Of a DNA stretch of 64,000 nucleotides, positions 43,662 through 55,689 are shown piece by piece. Below the pieces are notes generated by a model that was given only the letters and a program-made list of their open reading frames with translations, was not told the origin of the DNA and searched no databases. Positions within the stretch are counted from its first letter, which is position 1. The number at the start of each line of letters is the position of its first letter. The stretch is from Stomorhina lunata (taxonomy: Eukaryota > Arthropoda > Insecta > Diptera > Rhiniidae): positions 60,772,928-60,836,927 of the forward strand of contig OW121744.1 of NCBI GenBank assembly GCA_933228675.1, given 5' to 3'. The translations under genes and the position numbers were made by a program.

Positions 43662-43775
43662 TTGATGGGTAATTGGTATTAAACCAAAAAGTCTTGTAGC
43701 TTTGGTAGGACCCCATTCACCACTGGCACAATCCGGCAGAGGTACCATAACAGTTTGTAACTCCTCGCAGCATAT
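43662..43775 (-). CDS. Hil: Hillarin, internal exon
   Basis: 38 codons exactly: ICCEELQTVMVPLPDCASGE, then WGPTKATRLFGLIPITHQ. Acceptor TTTTATAG, donor GTTAGT. The WGP...GL.P pattern is typical of the repeated C-terminal domain of KY/Hillarin proteins, where each domain packs as a small beta sheet. Confidence 0.9.
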
Positions 43776-43845
43776 CTATAAAATTAATGATGATTATAAT
43801 TTGGTTAAAAGTTATCCCTTTTAACAAGATATACTAAAAATATAC

Positions 43846-44120
43846 CTTAAATTTGCAGACAGATTTGAATTTCATGGGTTCTCCCGTCAAATACTCCTGA
43901 GGCGTTACAGCATTGGCGAAAATATCCAATAGAAAAGCTCCAGAACAAGGTGCATGTACCCTAAAGGCTACTATATTGCCAATTACGGATTGCATGACGA
44001 AACGTTTGAGTGATACGGCATCATAAGAGTCCTCGTCACTATCGTAGAATTTCAAATTGTAGTGGAAAATCAAGCAACTTTGCATATCGGTAGGCATGGC
44101 AATGCGCACTGTGGCAGCCC
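43846..44120 (-). CDS. Hil: Hillarin, internal exon
   Basis: Acceptor TTTTCCCAG, donor GTATAT. Encodes ATVRIAMPTDMQSCLIFHYN, then YDAVSLKRFVMQSVIGNIVA and FRVHAPCSGAFLLDIFANAV. This is the first post-transglutaminase domain of the family (RVxxPxxGxFxLxIFA). Frame continues from the split Gly codon of the previous exon. Confidence 0.92.
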
Positions 44121-44181
44121 CTGGGAAAATAAAAATGCACTTCATAGAATATTTACTTGAAGATAATTAAAAAAGATATAC

Positions 44182-44390
44182 CAGTATCATCAGTAAACAC
44201 CACCGCTCCATAGCCCTCGTCGGCGAAATGCAAACCATAACGGAAGAATAATGAACGTACAAATGGTAGATTCTCAAATTCTCTTAGGGTAATAGGTCTC
44301 TTAAGTAGCTGCCATTCTTCCTGGAGAGGGAAGAATTCATAGATAAATTCCCGAGGATCCGTTAAGAAATAATGATCATCATATTCGTAT
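44182..44390 (-). CDS. Hil: Hillarin, internal exon
   Basis: Acceptor TATTTTAG, donor GTATAT. Encodes YEYDDHYFLTDPREFIYEFF, PLQEEWQLLKRPITLREFEN and YGLHFADEGYGAVVF. The EYDDHYFLTDPxEFIYxFFP block directly follows the transglutaminase-like core in KY-family proteins and is one of the best-conserved segments. Confidence 0.94.
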
Positions 44391-44452
44391 CTAAAATATA
44401 AAATTTTGAGTTAAAACTTTAGTAGAAAATATATCACGACTTTAATTCCTAC

Positions 44453-45447
44453 CTTAGACTATCATTTTTGCCTCTGCCCGTTTTGGGAGCTTCCTTAGCA
44501 TTGACCAGATGTCGCGCACCCCAATTGCACTGAACAAAACGCCAAGCTCCCGCTACATAAACGGCATTCCATGAATTGCGGAAACGAGAATCTTGGAATT
44601 TCACACCCGGTTGATAGCCGGCACTCTTAGAGTAACCCTTTATCACCACACAATGCAAACCGGCATAACTGCAAAGACGCTTGAACAAGACATGATAACT
44701 TTCAGTGCCATACTTTATGCCCCGCAAAAGACCCATGGGTGTATCACCCCTTAAATCATCATCAAAATGCATGGCATTTAGATTTTTGACCGTAATCCAA
44801 CGGAATATTGTGCGGGCCTTTTCAATGTCAGTGGTGCAACGTCCCACCAATTGCCTTACCAAATCGGTAAAGGTCTTTTGGTCTTCTTGGGCTACGGAAA
44901 TGGCTATGCGATCAACATCTTCGAATTCTATGGGATCTGTATAAATTTGGAATTTACTAACAGCTGGAGGAGAGGGTAGAGGAGCCAACATGGGATATTC
45001 CATGGGCGTAACACCTTCACTAAACTCATCGTCCAGGAAAATGCTTTCGTTCTGCATATACTCCGAACGACGGGCACTTATCAATTCTAACATTTCACTA
45101 GACTGACGATCGACTAGAGCTGCAGTTTCAAAACGTTCGTGTTCCAACATTTTGCGTGTTATGCTCTCCTTCTTTTTGCTCCTTCTCAGGGTCATGTTCT
45201 TCTCTAAATCCTCTTTTTGTTGTTCATGCCTTAGCGTTAAAATATTTTGTTCTTCGCGATTGCGTCTTGAGGTGGACAATTCCTTTTCGAATTTATGCGC
45301 CAATCTTTGCAGTTCACGCTCCCATTCGGTTTGGAATTCCGATTGTATTTTACGATCTTCCTCTTCGCGTTTACGGGCAAATTTACGATACAATTCATCT
45401 TCCTCTTTGCGATGTTTCATTTCGAGACGTGCCTGTTCCTCTCGGGC
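44453..45447 (-). CDS. Hil: Hillarin, large exon (coiled coil and transglutaminase-like core)
   Basis: 331 codons plus 2 bases, acceptor CCTACAG, donor GTAGGA. Hillarin-type proteins are cytoskeleton-associated. The first ~115 residues are Glu/Arg/Lys-rich (MKHRKEEDELYRKFARKREE) and look like a long coiled coil. A linker follows (SEGVTPMEYPMLAPLPSPP), then a transglutaminase-like domain: VRQLVGRCTTDIEKARTIFR, WITVKNLNAMHFD, SYHVLFKRLCSYAGLHCVVI, KGYSKSAGYQPG and SWNAVYVAGAWRFVQCNWGA. At the positions of the usual catalytic residues it shows YGTES instead of G-x-C, NSWN instead of H-x-W-N, and QCNW instead of V-D-x-x-W, so it is probably not an active protease or transglutaminase. The exon begins in frame without a start codon; earlier exons lie to the right, not identified. 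Confidence 0.94.
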
Positions 45448-46290
45448 CTGTAGGTCAAAGAAATTAGTAATTTAAAAGATTATATTAATAATTTCATATA
45501 ATGATCATTAATGATAATTTCTACTCGTTCGTAAAATATGTATTTATTTTGTAAAATAGTATATTTTAAGAAAAAGATTCATTAAAATGCATTTTGTGTT
45601 TTAGTTCGTATTGTAAACATTAATTAACCACCTCATTTTTCATTAATTTTATGATACAGAGGCTCCCAATCTGTGATATAAATAATATGTGCTAATACAG
45701 CTCGAGTAAATAATCGCAAAATAGAGGGTTTCATAGAAAAACACTGATTTATTTAAAAAAAAATCATAAAAAATAACGGTCCTACATCCTAAGTTATAAC
45801 CAAGGCAAGTGAATGCTTCTTTCGACTCTTAAATATGTTGTTAGTCCGACGAATATTACACTTAATTCTCATGACCTGAACATCAAGAACATCATTTAAG
45901 CATTTTACTTAACTCTGTTCGCGTGATCCAATTCGGAGATTGCATCCTAATCGCTGTTGAAGGTTTTCATCATTTTTTGCCTTACTGAACTAACTTCTTA
46001 AAAACTTAGTCCATGTTTGAGTAAATACAAATGACAAATATAACTAACACCTGCAAAAAAGCAGATTGGAAGTTTCACATGGAATAAAAAATAGAGTAGC
46101 AGTAAGATTGGAGAATTTCGGTGCTGCCGAATTGATCCTGAACTTGATCTGCAAAATCTGAAATCACTTGAAATTGCTATGAGGTTCTTTAAAGCATTGA
46201 GGATTAGAACAGATCCTCTCGATATCTCTGTCCACCAGAATACAGACACCTACTGGAATGATTAAAAAAAAACTTTATTAAAAGTCCAAC
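45448..46290 (-). other. Hil upstream intron; LINE remnant at about 46030-46260
   Basis: 45448-46000 is AT-rich with no exon I can support. Around 46050-46130, GATTGGAAGTTTCACATGGA and AAAAATAGAGTAGCAGTAAG resemble 31240-31295 of the minus-strand R1/Jockey-like LINE, so this is another decayed copy. Confidence 0.5.
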
Positions 46291-46299
46291 AAGCCTTGA

Positions 46300-48160
46300 A
46301 TTCCTAGTGAAATGTGCCAGATAATTGAAGATAGAAGACTAGCCAAAGGGAAGTTAGATAATTCCGAAAGCCCCGCAGATCAAACAACAAAGACAGCGCG
46401 AATATCAACAACTAAATCGTGAAGTCATATGAAGTCCAAGGGAGGATAAGCGGAGATGAGCTGAAAAGTTAGCCAAAGCAGCACAAATAGCCAGCGAAAC
46501 GGGTCGATCCAAGGACCGATATCGAATCACAAAGGCTTAGCTGGTCATAATTACTATAAACCAAGGCCACTAAGTAAAATATGGGAAGAAACGCTGACAA
46601 CATTCTGGAATGAAGGTATACTAGTCAAAATACCAAAAAAACGGTGAACTTCTTTCAAATCCGAGCAAAATACGAGTAAGTTTGAATAGAATATCCGACC
46701 CAGTTTCCTCTACACTCCGCGAAAATCAGTTTGGGTTCAGAGAGAACCGATCTTGTGTTGATCCAATCAACACATTAAGAATGGTACTAGGAATGGTGCT
46801 AGAGCATTGTAATGAATTCCGCACCCCCATTTACCTAGCGCTTATCGACTTTATAAAGGCCTTTGACTGAATCAACAGAAGCTATCTATGAAGAATTTTA
46901 GAAAATCTTAACATGCCAATGAAAATTCTGAACTTATTTCGGGCAATGTATGTGGCTTTTAAATGTCAAATTCTACACAAGGGTAAATTGTCAAATCCGT
47001 TCGAAGTCACTACTGGAGTAAGGCAAGAATGTATTTTGTCACCTATACTTCATATCCTTGTCATCGACAATTTAATGCACACGACTTTAAATGGTAAACG
47101 CAGTATCCAATGGACACACTTAAAACAACTCGAGGACATGGAATATGCCTTCTAAGCCAAAGCTCAGGTCACCTTCAAGAAAACACTAACCCTGTCACTG
47201 TCAAATTTCGGCCAGCTGGGCTGGAAGTCAATATTTTCAAGATAAGGAAGCTATGGAGCAATCCCGTTAACACATATCAATGTAGATAACGAGGTTATTG
47301 GATGTGTATCTTGGAAGTTTGGTATCTGCAAAAGGTGGTGCCGACGAGGATATTGAAACATACATAATTCCCACGACATTCCAATTGGAACAAGGGCTAC
47401 TTCTCTCAGACAATGAGCTGCATCCGATCTATTTTTAGACTAATTAAAAGAGACCTACTTTTTAATTCCGGCTCCGAACGGCAAATAACTCATAACTCAG
47501 TAGCAAGCTGAGTCATGAGGTGAGCCGTTTTTTTTTTATTTATTTTTTTAAGAGGGTCTGGCGGAGGATTGAACTTGGGATCTCTGTTATGCTAGGCAGA
47601 TGACTAACCTGTTATACCACAGTGGTTTACATTATCGCGTATTGACAAGGCAAAATCTGCATTCGGCATTCTCCAAAATATTTGGAAATCTCGACAAATA
47701 TCAACAACAACCAAGTTACGAATATACAACTCAAATGTTTAGTCCATCCTGTTTAACGTCTGCGAAACATGAAAACGCACAAACGCCATTGATTAGCGCC
47801 TGCAAACCTTTGCAAGCAAATGCTTACGAAAATTCTTAATATATGGTGGCCGAATAGGATAAGAAATCAAGTTCTACTTAACGCGACAAATCAAATCCCT
47901 GCTTCTATAGAGGAATGTGAACGGAAATGGGGATGGATAGGACATTCACTTCGAAGGCCAAATACCAACTTTGCTCGACAAGCACTTCGTTGGAATCCAC
48001 AGGGAAGAGGCCGTCGTGTTGGTCAACTGATGCGGGGTTGCAAACAGCAAGCTATTCTTGGAATGACGTATGCCTAACATGTCGCATTAGAATTCGATAT
48101 ACAATGATGGTTGAGGAACTATGTTCTATTGGGAGTCAAGGATAACTAAAGAAAAAAGCC
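46300..48160 (+). pseudogene. LINE (RTE-like, second family), split by a SINE
   Basis: From left to right: a linker reading AKAAQIASETGRSKD; RT parts RENQFGFRENRSCVDPINTL, IYLALIDFIKAFD, ILNLFRAMYVAFKCQILHKG and TTGVRQECILSPILHILVID (the FADD box is lost); then, past the SINE at 47366-47630, LTRQNLHSAFSKIFGN and the C-terminal WGWIGHSLRRPNTNFARQAL and RWNPQGRGRRV. It ends at LCSIGSQG and GGATAACTAAAG. Multiple stops. Related copies: 49150-49700 (+) and 54385-56310 (-). Confidence 0.82.
47366..47630 (-). repeat. tRNA-derived SINE family A, nearly full copy
   Basis: On the minus strand it begins GTAAACCACTGTGGTATAAC with an A-box-like TGGTATAACAGG and a B-box-like AAGTTCAATCC, followed by the family body (CTCATGACTCAGCTTGCTAC, GGAATTAAAAAGTAGGTCTC, CTCATTGTCTGAGAGAAGTA). 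It interrupts the LINE exactly where the intact copy at 49195-49210 reads GATATTGAATCGCG. Confidence 0.82.
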
Positions 48161-48189
48161 AGTGATGAATAAGCAGGTCCATCTGATCT

Positions 48190-49140
48190 ACTCCAAGTAT
48201 CAATAGACGGAATTGTGGGAAAGTCTACTACAAAAAATACTGTCAGTCAATTGCAGGCTGAGTGCTGTAAAGTATGTGATTGTGAACCTGAGCATCACAG
48301 AAATAACAATTTTGATATATCAACACCAACATTTCTAGAAATAACAGCTGCAATTAAACGCCGGAAGTCTAGAAAGTCTGCAGGTACAGACGGAATATCA
48401 TCTGAAATGATTTAAAACGTTTATTTGACACATTGGGGTACTGCGCTATTTGCGAAGCTTAAAGATGCAAAGAAGTCCCTTAAAAAATTAAACGACTCAC
48501 CATAAAGCTCTATAACAACGCGTTCTGCTGTATTCTCCAGGAAGGTAGTAAATCAAACCAATTAGAATTAAGATAGGAGTCCGTCAAATACGTATGCTGC
48601 CCCCACTGCTATTTAATATAGATCGACATATGTCTATTTTCTCACCGATTCTCTAGCATTTAATCCAAATTTCAATGCTTTGCCTCCCGGTCTTTAGTTA
48701 AACATCAAGTACACTAAGTCAATGTGAATAAACTCATTAAATGACACTAAATTCTATCTTGATGGGCAACCCATTAATGAAGTTGAAACTTTCTGTTACC
48801 TAGGGAGTATTATCTCAAAAAGCAGAGAAGATATCCAAAATAGGTTATGCAGAGCCAAGCAAGCTTTTGAAATTCTAAACAAATTCTAGAGATCTTTAGA
48901 TAACTCGACCACAGCCAAAATTAAAGTTTTTTAATACCAATATTGAAGCCTTGCTTTTATAAGGCTGTGAGAGTTGGAATATCTCGAGCGATGAGATGAA
49001 TTGTCTGCAAGCTTTTGTAAATCGGTGCCTTAGACGTATACTCAAAATTGCTTACACATTATTATAATGACCTCTAGCTGCGCACAGATCAAGAACCGCT
49101 TCAAACAACTATACGCACTAAAAAATATGGTTGGTTAGGA
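48190..49140 (+). pseudogene. LINE fragments (RT start and C-terminal region)
   Basis: 48300-48415 reads STPTFLEITAAIKRRKSRKS then AGTDGISSEMI, an RT-opening motif (L.xIxxAI...KSAGxDGI). 48740-48880 reads FYLDGQPINEVETFCYLGSI then ISKSREDIQNRLCRAKQAFE, the segment after the RT core. Between them stops dominate. Family uncertain, distinct from the flanking RTE-like copies. Confidence 0.7.
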
Positions 49141-49144
49141 CATA

Positions 49145-49700
49145 CCTTTAATTATCTTGGTAGTTTGGTGTCTACAAAAGGTGGCGCCGACGAGGATATT
49201 GAATCGCGTATTAATAAGGCAAAATCTGCATTCGAGCTATTTGGAAATCTTGGCAAATATCAACAACAACTAAGTTACGAATATATAACTCGAATGTCAA
49301 GTGCATCTTGTATTACGGCAGTGAAACTTGGAAACGCACAAATGCCATCGCTAAGAGCCTACAAAGCTAAAACGCTACAAACCAAATCCCTTCTTCTATA
49401 GAGGTATGTTAACGGAAATGGCGGTGGATAGGCCACACACTTCTTGGGCTAAATACCAACATTGATCGACAAGCGCTTCGTTGGAATCCACAAGGAAGCG
49501 GCCGTCATGTTGGTGCACCTGCTAGAACGTGAAGAAGGTCAATTGATGCGGAGTTACAAGAAGCGAACTGTTCATGGAATGAAGTATACTTAACATCTCG
49601 CAAGAGAGTTCGATATAAAAGGATGGTTGAGGCCTTATGCTCTACTGGGAGTCAAGGATAACAGAAGAGGAAGAGAAGAACACGCATTGAGAAAAGCAGC
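49145..49700 (+). pseudogene. LINE (RTE-like, second family) 3' part
   Basis: FNYLGSLVSTKGGADEDIES, RINKAKSAFELFGNL, then broken GWATHFLG.. and the tail ending TTATGCTCTACTGGGAGTCAAGGATAACAG-type sequence at about 49637-49668. Partner of 46300-48160 and source of the tail compared with the SINE at 56386. Confidence 0.75.
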
Positions 49701-50040
49701 CACTGATTAAAATCGGTAAGCTGTTTTATATAGTCTTCAAGTTTTTAGGAGGTCTGTTAGACCCGCAAACACTTGAAGACGCCAAACTAAGAACGAGCTG
49801 AGGTAGTTGGGGGTATCATGGAACGAGATGAAAGTGATGACTATGGATTAACTTACATGGAAAACATTTGTTGAGAATCTATGTTCCACCAGGAATTATA
49901 GGACTAAATATATATAATTCAGATAAAGATTACTTTCTGAGTCAAAAAAGAATAGTCGAAAGAGACGTATGTAGCAAATCGTCCAGTAATATCGGCTCCA
50001 CTCTGAGAAATTGGACTACAACAGGGTAAATATGCAATAA
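49701..50040. other. Intergenic, no feature recognised
   Basis: Mixed sequence with no supported ORF; possibly trailing LINE debris. Confidence 0.4.
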
Positions 50041-50044
50041 AATG

Positions 50045-50700
50045 GAGTAATTTTTTTTATTTTTTTTATTTAGGACCAGCACTCAGGGGATGACCCCTAC
50101 TTATGCAATGCATTGTGTTGGAACTAGGAAAATAGGTTATGGGAGGGTGGATAGATGGAGTAGTGTTTATGGACATTTGATTTGAACTTCCCTATATTGC
50201 AACTGGCAGGAAAATTTCTGCGGGAAGTAAATTCCACATACGAACTGTACGGCTAAAGAGTGAATTTTCTCTGTAGTGTGTTGTTCTGTCTACTGGCCAA
50301 TCGACTACGAAGGGATGGCGGTTTCCTCGAATTTAGGAAAAACGAAGAGTATTAAATAACAACTGATAAGTTTGTGGTATAAAACATAGATATCGGACTT
50401 TTTCACAAGATGTGTCTGAATTTATATATATTTTGAGATATATTATTATGACTACGATGTTGGAAAATGAACGGCTGAGAAATTATTTAATAAGTTGAAA
50501 TGCGAACAGACCCCGATGTGCGAAGTAGACGCCCTAAAGACGCTGATATTTAAGAAAACATAGTTTGATGCCGTTTTTATCATATCATGCCTGAGTCTTA
50601 TCGATAGTCGGCCGATTGACGCTACACCGTCAAACGCTACAATAACGCTATTCAATAGATGTAGTTGATGGTTTCCCCTTTTCAAGAAAGTCGATTAATA
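50045..50700 (-). repeat. Probable retroposon remnant with A-rich tail (minus orientation)
   Basis: On the minus strand the block ends CATCCCCTGAGTGCTGGTCC then TAAATAAAAAAAATAAAAAA, like a poly(A)-tailed retroelement. The sequence is less AT-rich than its surroundings, and a 77-codon minus ORF (MKRGNHQLHLLNSVIVAFDG) overlaps its upstream part. No recognised protein family. Confidence 0.45.
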
Positions 50701-51970
50701 TTATTCTGATTTCATAGCCCAGCCAGTAGACTATTGAGTCTTCTCAACCTTTGGAGTCGTTTTATCAAGTACGATTGGACTTCGATGTGAAATAATGGAT
50801 CAATTTTCAATCCATCTTCATATACTAACACAACATATACTACGAAAGGTAGTGGCCACTTGCAGATTCTCTGAATTATGAACTGATCTAAAGTTACGGT
50901 AACTATCGTTCATATAAACATTGTGTACAATACAATATTTTTCTATTAATTATTTCGTAATGGTTAGCTGGTTAATTTAATTATAATAATCATGAATTGT
51001 ATGGGAATACATTTCTTTTTGACCGACCAATATCGTGAAGCATTAACAAGTTGATGCTACGTTCCGTCCAGCTCTTCCCCCATTTACGAGTGTGTAGTTG
51101 CATGTACGAGTAATAGGCGGTAAGTAGTTGCAGTTAAAATAGTGGCAGGTTGTTAGTTGCCAGTAGTTGTTGTTGCGTTGCTGCTGTAAGTAGTAATTAT
51201 CTACTGTTGTTGCAAGTTGCTACTAGCAAAACATTATTGTAATCAGTTTGTTACTTTAGTTCATCTCTATGTCTGTCTGTTTGTCCGTCTGTCGGTCCAT
51301 CAATTGTCAGCCAATTAAGTATTTTCTTTTTTTCGTTCACTCTTTAGTTTAAATTTCCCGTTTTTAATTTACTCCCATCTGATATCTGATGGCACATCGG
51401 TGTTAATAAAAATTTGTTAACTCATTTTTATTTCCACTACAATACTATTGTCATTATTCTTGTTATAAACGCATTTTTTTGTTTGTTTGCATTCAAAATT
51501 TTATCTTTAATCTTGCTAAAAGTTTGCCAATGATTAAATGAATGATATTTGTTTTGTTGCAAGTTAATATCTATAAATGTTTGTTTTTTTGAAAATTGTT
51601 ATTTTATTACGAAAATTTCAATAACATTTTTTTATAAATGTTGCATGATTTTCATAATTGTAAGGAGGTTTTTCATTAAGTAAAAGCGCGAAATTAAAAG
51701 TGATTTTATATAATTGATGAGTTTTGTTGGTTGCACGGTGTTGCAAATGATCAACTTTTGTAAAAACTTGGAAAGCGAACTAGTGGGGGTTATAGACCGA
51801 GGTGAGGACATACAAAACCATTTTCAAATTTTGAGATATTCCCAAAAAACTGTTTTTCGGGTTGGTCTTAGTACTTTAGTACCCCTAACTCTCGTATTTG
51901 CAGAGAGATTTTACAATTTTAGACAGTTTTGGAAAGTCAAGGAATCAAGCTTTCACAAACTGAATGCATG
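50701..51970. other. Non-coding, low-complexity stretch
   Basis: 51110-51240 has repeated AGTTGC/GTAGTAG/TTGTTG trinucleotides, and 51268-51300 has TGTCTGTCTGTTTGTCCGTC. No gene. If Hil extends this far it would be intronic or promoter sequence, but nothing proves it. Confidence 0.45.
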
Positions 51971-52276
51971 TAATTCCCCGACAACATTCCAATTGGAACA
52001 AGGGGTACTCTCTCAGACAATGAGCTGCATCCGATTCTATTTTTAGACTCATTGAAAGGGACCTACGTTTTAACTCCGGCTCCTAACGGCAAATGCATTA
52101 GTTAGAGAAGTTTTATATAGCCTAATACTCAATAACAAGTGGCTAGCTGAGTTATGAGGTGGACCGCAGCTTTGTTTTTGAAAATTTATTTTTTCATGAG
52201 GGTCTGACCGGAAATTGAACTTGGGACCTCGGTATGTTAAGCGAATGACTAACCTGCTATACCACGGCGGTTCACA
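51971..52276 (-). repeat. tRNA-derived SINE family A, full copy
   Basis: Minus strand: GTGAACCGCCGTGGTATAGC, A-box TGGTATAGCAGG, B-box AAGTTCAATTTCC, a connector with an A-rich run (TGAAAAAATAAATTTTC), then the body CTCATAACTCAGCTAGCCAC ... GAGTTAAAACGTAGGTCCCT ... GTTCCAATTGGAATGTTGTC GGGG end. Same structure as 60886-61207. Confidence 0.85.
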
Positions 52277-52499
52277 ATTCTTTAATTTGCTGTAAAAAAA
52301 AGTCCGATAAAAACTGGCTGAGCTATTGGTCGATACTCTCGTTATAATCGGGTTTTTTGCGTATAACTCTTATATTTGGACGTATTTCTAAAAAAATGTT
52401 TGCACTATTTGTCAGTAAGACCTATAACTCAGGCTAGATTGTTTTCCGAGTTTTTTTAGTGTAACAGAGTGTTATAGGTTAATTAACGTAAAATCCATT

Positions 52500-53360
52500 T
52501 AGTTTTCACCGGGTGATTCCAAAATCTGCAGGATCGATGATGGATGTAGTGCGGAAGTATTTACCACAAGAAGAACCCAAATCAAAGTTATTGCCCCTGA
52601 AGTATTGAGAGGTGCTTATTAGTACATTTGGCATCCCTAAGAAGTTAATAATTAAAAATGGGTAGAACCTATTGTAGCCCTTTATAACTAAACGGGGATT
52701 CAACTAAGGCGATAGTTTATCATAAGATATAAGATTATATTAGAGAAAATCATACTGAAATTAATACAACTGGAACAAATTATAACTGAACAGATAAACT
52801 ACTCGCGTTTCCGATAACATTGACATCCTGGAGCGTACATGGAGTGGATGACTGTCGCCTTTTGAGGTATCGAGAAGGAATCTTTTGAGGTATCGTCCAC
52901 GAATCAAAAACAAAACTAATGGTTTCTACAAGCAGACAGTCCACACCAATTGGACTACATGTGCTAGTAGGGTGATGTAGGGGATGTTGGATACCAAGCA
53001 ACCGTTCTGATTGGTCTTCACTTGGTAATCCCAGACTTATCTTGGTTATCCTTTATCTCAACTGTAGACACTGGCCTCCTCGTGGTATCATCCGGGGAAA
53101 ATACGCTAACACCCGTTATTATAGTGAGCTAACATGAGCAGCGAGTTCTCCCATAAGAACTATAAAAATATGGTTTAGGACGTCGGGCTAGTAACCAACT
53201 CCTGGAAAAAACAATTACTATGAACAAAATTTAGAACATAAACGGCTCCCCTAATGTTTGATGGAAAGACCAAGTAGAGCAAAATCCTTTAAAACTTGGC
53301 CTACGAAATTGGAATTCTAAAATATGCTCGTTCTTTGACCTTAACAGGTTGTAAATATAG
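52500..53360 (+). pseudogene. LINE (RTE-like, first family) remnant
   Basis: Plus-strand scraps in different frames: STFGIPKKLI, PFITKRGFN and DIDILERTW match in order FGIPSKLMKLC, FITKRGFRQGDS and the region after the RT core in the 39340-42035 copy. It closes with the common 3' tail GGAATTCTAAAATATGCTCG and TTGACCTTAACAGGTTGTAA. Confidence 0.7.
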
Positions 53361-54370
53361 GCCATTTAAGTAAATAAGTGATCGTTAAAAACTATAGCTT
53401 CGAGGTTTTAAAAAAACTTGTTCACCTTGGTACCGCCGTTAACCTAAATAACGACATAAGTTTTGAAATCAAATGAAGAATCATACTTGCCAACAGATGC
53501 TATTTTGTCCTAAGTACTTAGAACAAAATTAATCTGAGGCATTTGCATAGGCAGATAAAGCTACATATTCTTGGATTTTTTGAAATGGAGTTTCTACGAA
53601 AAAAGTTTGGACTAATCTGCGTCAACAATGAATTTCAATAACAAAGCCGTCATCGTAAGACCCATTAAACAGCAGCGGCTGCGTTGCCAGGGACATGTTA
53701 GGCAAATTAAAGCAAATACTCCAGCAAACAAGTGTTTGAGAATGCTGGCGAGGGAACTCTTAGAAGAGGACGTCCGAAACTACGATTAAAAGACAAAGTG
53801 TAAGAAAATCTTTCAAAGCTTGGCTTACAAATTTGTTGAATATGCGCACAAATTTAAAGCTCATGGCCATTTAAGTAAATAAGTGATCGTTAAAAACTAT
53901 AGCTTCGAGGTTTTAAAAAAACTTGTTCACCTTAGTACCGCCGTTAACCTAAATAACTACATAAGTTTTGAAATCAAATGAAGAATCATACTTGCCAACA
54001 GATGCTATTTTGTCCTAAGTACTTAGAACAAAATTAATCTGAGGCATTTGCATAGGCAGATAAAGCTACATATTCTTGGATTTTTTGAAATGGAGTTTCT
54101 ACGAAAAAAGTTTGGACTAATCTGCGTCAACAATGAATTTCAATAACAAACCCGTCATCGTAAGACCCATTAAACAGCAGCGGCTGCGTTGCCAGGGACA
54201 TGTTAGGCAAATTAAAGCAAATACTCCAGCAAACAAGTGTTTGAGAATGCTGGCGAGGGAACTCTTAGAAGAGGACGTCCGAAACTACAATTAAAAGACA
54301 AAGTGTAAGAAAATCTTTCAAAGCTTGGCTTACAAATTTGTTGAATATGCGCACAAATTTAAAGCTCATG
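53361..54370 (+). repeat. 505-bp near-identical tandem duplication of LINE sequence
   Basis: 53361-53865 and 53866-54370 repeat with a 505-bp period and only a handful of differences (e.g. ATAACGAC/ATAACTAC, AAAGCCG/AAACCCG, CTACGAT/CTACAAT). Each unit is a decayed LINE 3' region (LRRGRPKLRLKDKV, ENLSKLG). The high identity points to a recent duplication or to an assembly repeat. Confidence 0.92.
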
Positions 54371-54384
54371 GAATTCTAAAATAT

Positions 54385-55680
54385 GCCTTGTCTTAGATCT
54401 TCTTATTTTTCTTTAATCCTTGAATTCACCCATCCTTTTCTATCGGACTCTATTACGAGATCTTCATTGCATGAATAGCTTGCTGCTTGCAGTTCCGCAT
54501 CAATTGACCTTGTTCTAGCAGGTGCACTATAACGACGACCTCTTCCCTGTGGTTTCCAACGAAACGCTTGTCGAGCAATGTTGGTATTTGGCCTTTGAAG
54601 TGTGTGCCTATCCATCGCCATTTCCGTTGACATACCTCTATAGAAGCGGGAATTTGGGCTGTAGCGTTAAGTAAATCTTTGTTTCTTATGCGATTAGGCC
54701 ACTATATATGTATAAAGAATTTGCCGTAAGCATTTATTTGCAAAGGTTTGCAGGCGCTTATTAATACCATTTGTGCGTTTCAAAGTTTCGCAGCCCGTTT
54801 ACAGGATGGACTTGACATTCGAGTTGTACATTCGTAATTAAGTTGTATTTGAGATTTGCCGAGATTTCCAAATAGCTCGAAGAATGCCGAATGCAGATTT
54901 TGCCTTATTAATATGCGATTTAATATCCTCGTCTGCGCCACTTTTTGTAGTTACTAAGCTTCCGAGGTAATTAAAGGTATCTACACATACAATAACCTCG
55001 TTATCCACATTGATGTGTATCAACGGGTTTGCCTCCGGGCATTTTCTTTGTCTTGGAAATAATAATTTCCAGACCAGCTATACGACCCAGAGCTTTGGCT
55101 TAGAAGACATACGTCATCGGCATATTCCAAGTCCTCAAGCTGTACCGTTTAGAACCGTGCGCATTATGTTGTCGATGACGAGGATAAAAAGTATAGGTGA
55201 TAAGATACATCTTTGCCTTACTCCAGTAGTAACATCGAACGGATCTGATAATTTACCCTTGTGTAGGACTCGACATTTAAAATCAATGTACATTGCCCGT
55301 ATTAAGTTGAGAATTTTCGTTGGAGTGTTACGATTTTCTAAAATTCTCCATAGATAGCTTCTATTGACACTGTCGAAGGCCTTCATAAGGTCAATAAACG
55401 CTAGGTAAATGGGGGTGCGGAATTCACTACATTGCTCCAGTACTATTCTTAATGTGTTGATTAGATCAACACAAGAACGATTTTTTCTAAACCCGATCTG
55501 ATTTTCGCGGAGTGTAGAGGAAACGCTTCGGATATTCTATTCAAAATTACACGACTTAGTATTTTGCTCGGTATGGGGAAAAGTGTTATACCCCTGCAGT
55601 TATTGCAGTCTTTGGGGCCACCTTTTTTTGTTATTTTGACAAATATTCATTCCAGGAGATTGGCAGAGTTTCTTCTTCCC
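54385..55680 (-). pseudogene. LINE (RTE-like, second family), minus strand
   Basis: From the right: RT parts LIDLMKAFDSVNRSYLWRIL, ILNLIRAMYIDFKCRVLHKG and VTTGVRQRCILSPILFILVI, then an acidic box region lost, HINVDNEVIVCVDTFNYLGS, SGADEDIKSHINKAKSAFGI, and the tail RPNTNIARQAFRWKPQGRGR with TRSIDAELQAASYS. It is the best-preserved copy of this family in the window but still broken. Confidence 0.83.
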
Positions 55681-55689
55681 ATATTTTAC

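Noticed and set aside
45152..45475. Plus-strand Ser/Cys/Arg-rich ORFs of 103-107 codons
   Set aside because: Antisense shadows of the Hillarin coiled-coil exon.
51714..52046. 110-codon plus-strand ORF
   Set aside because: Its second half is SINE sequence read antisense and the first half has no recognisable domain or conservation signal.
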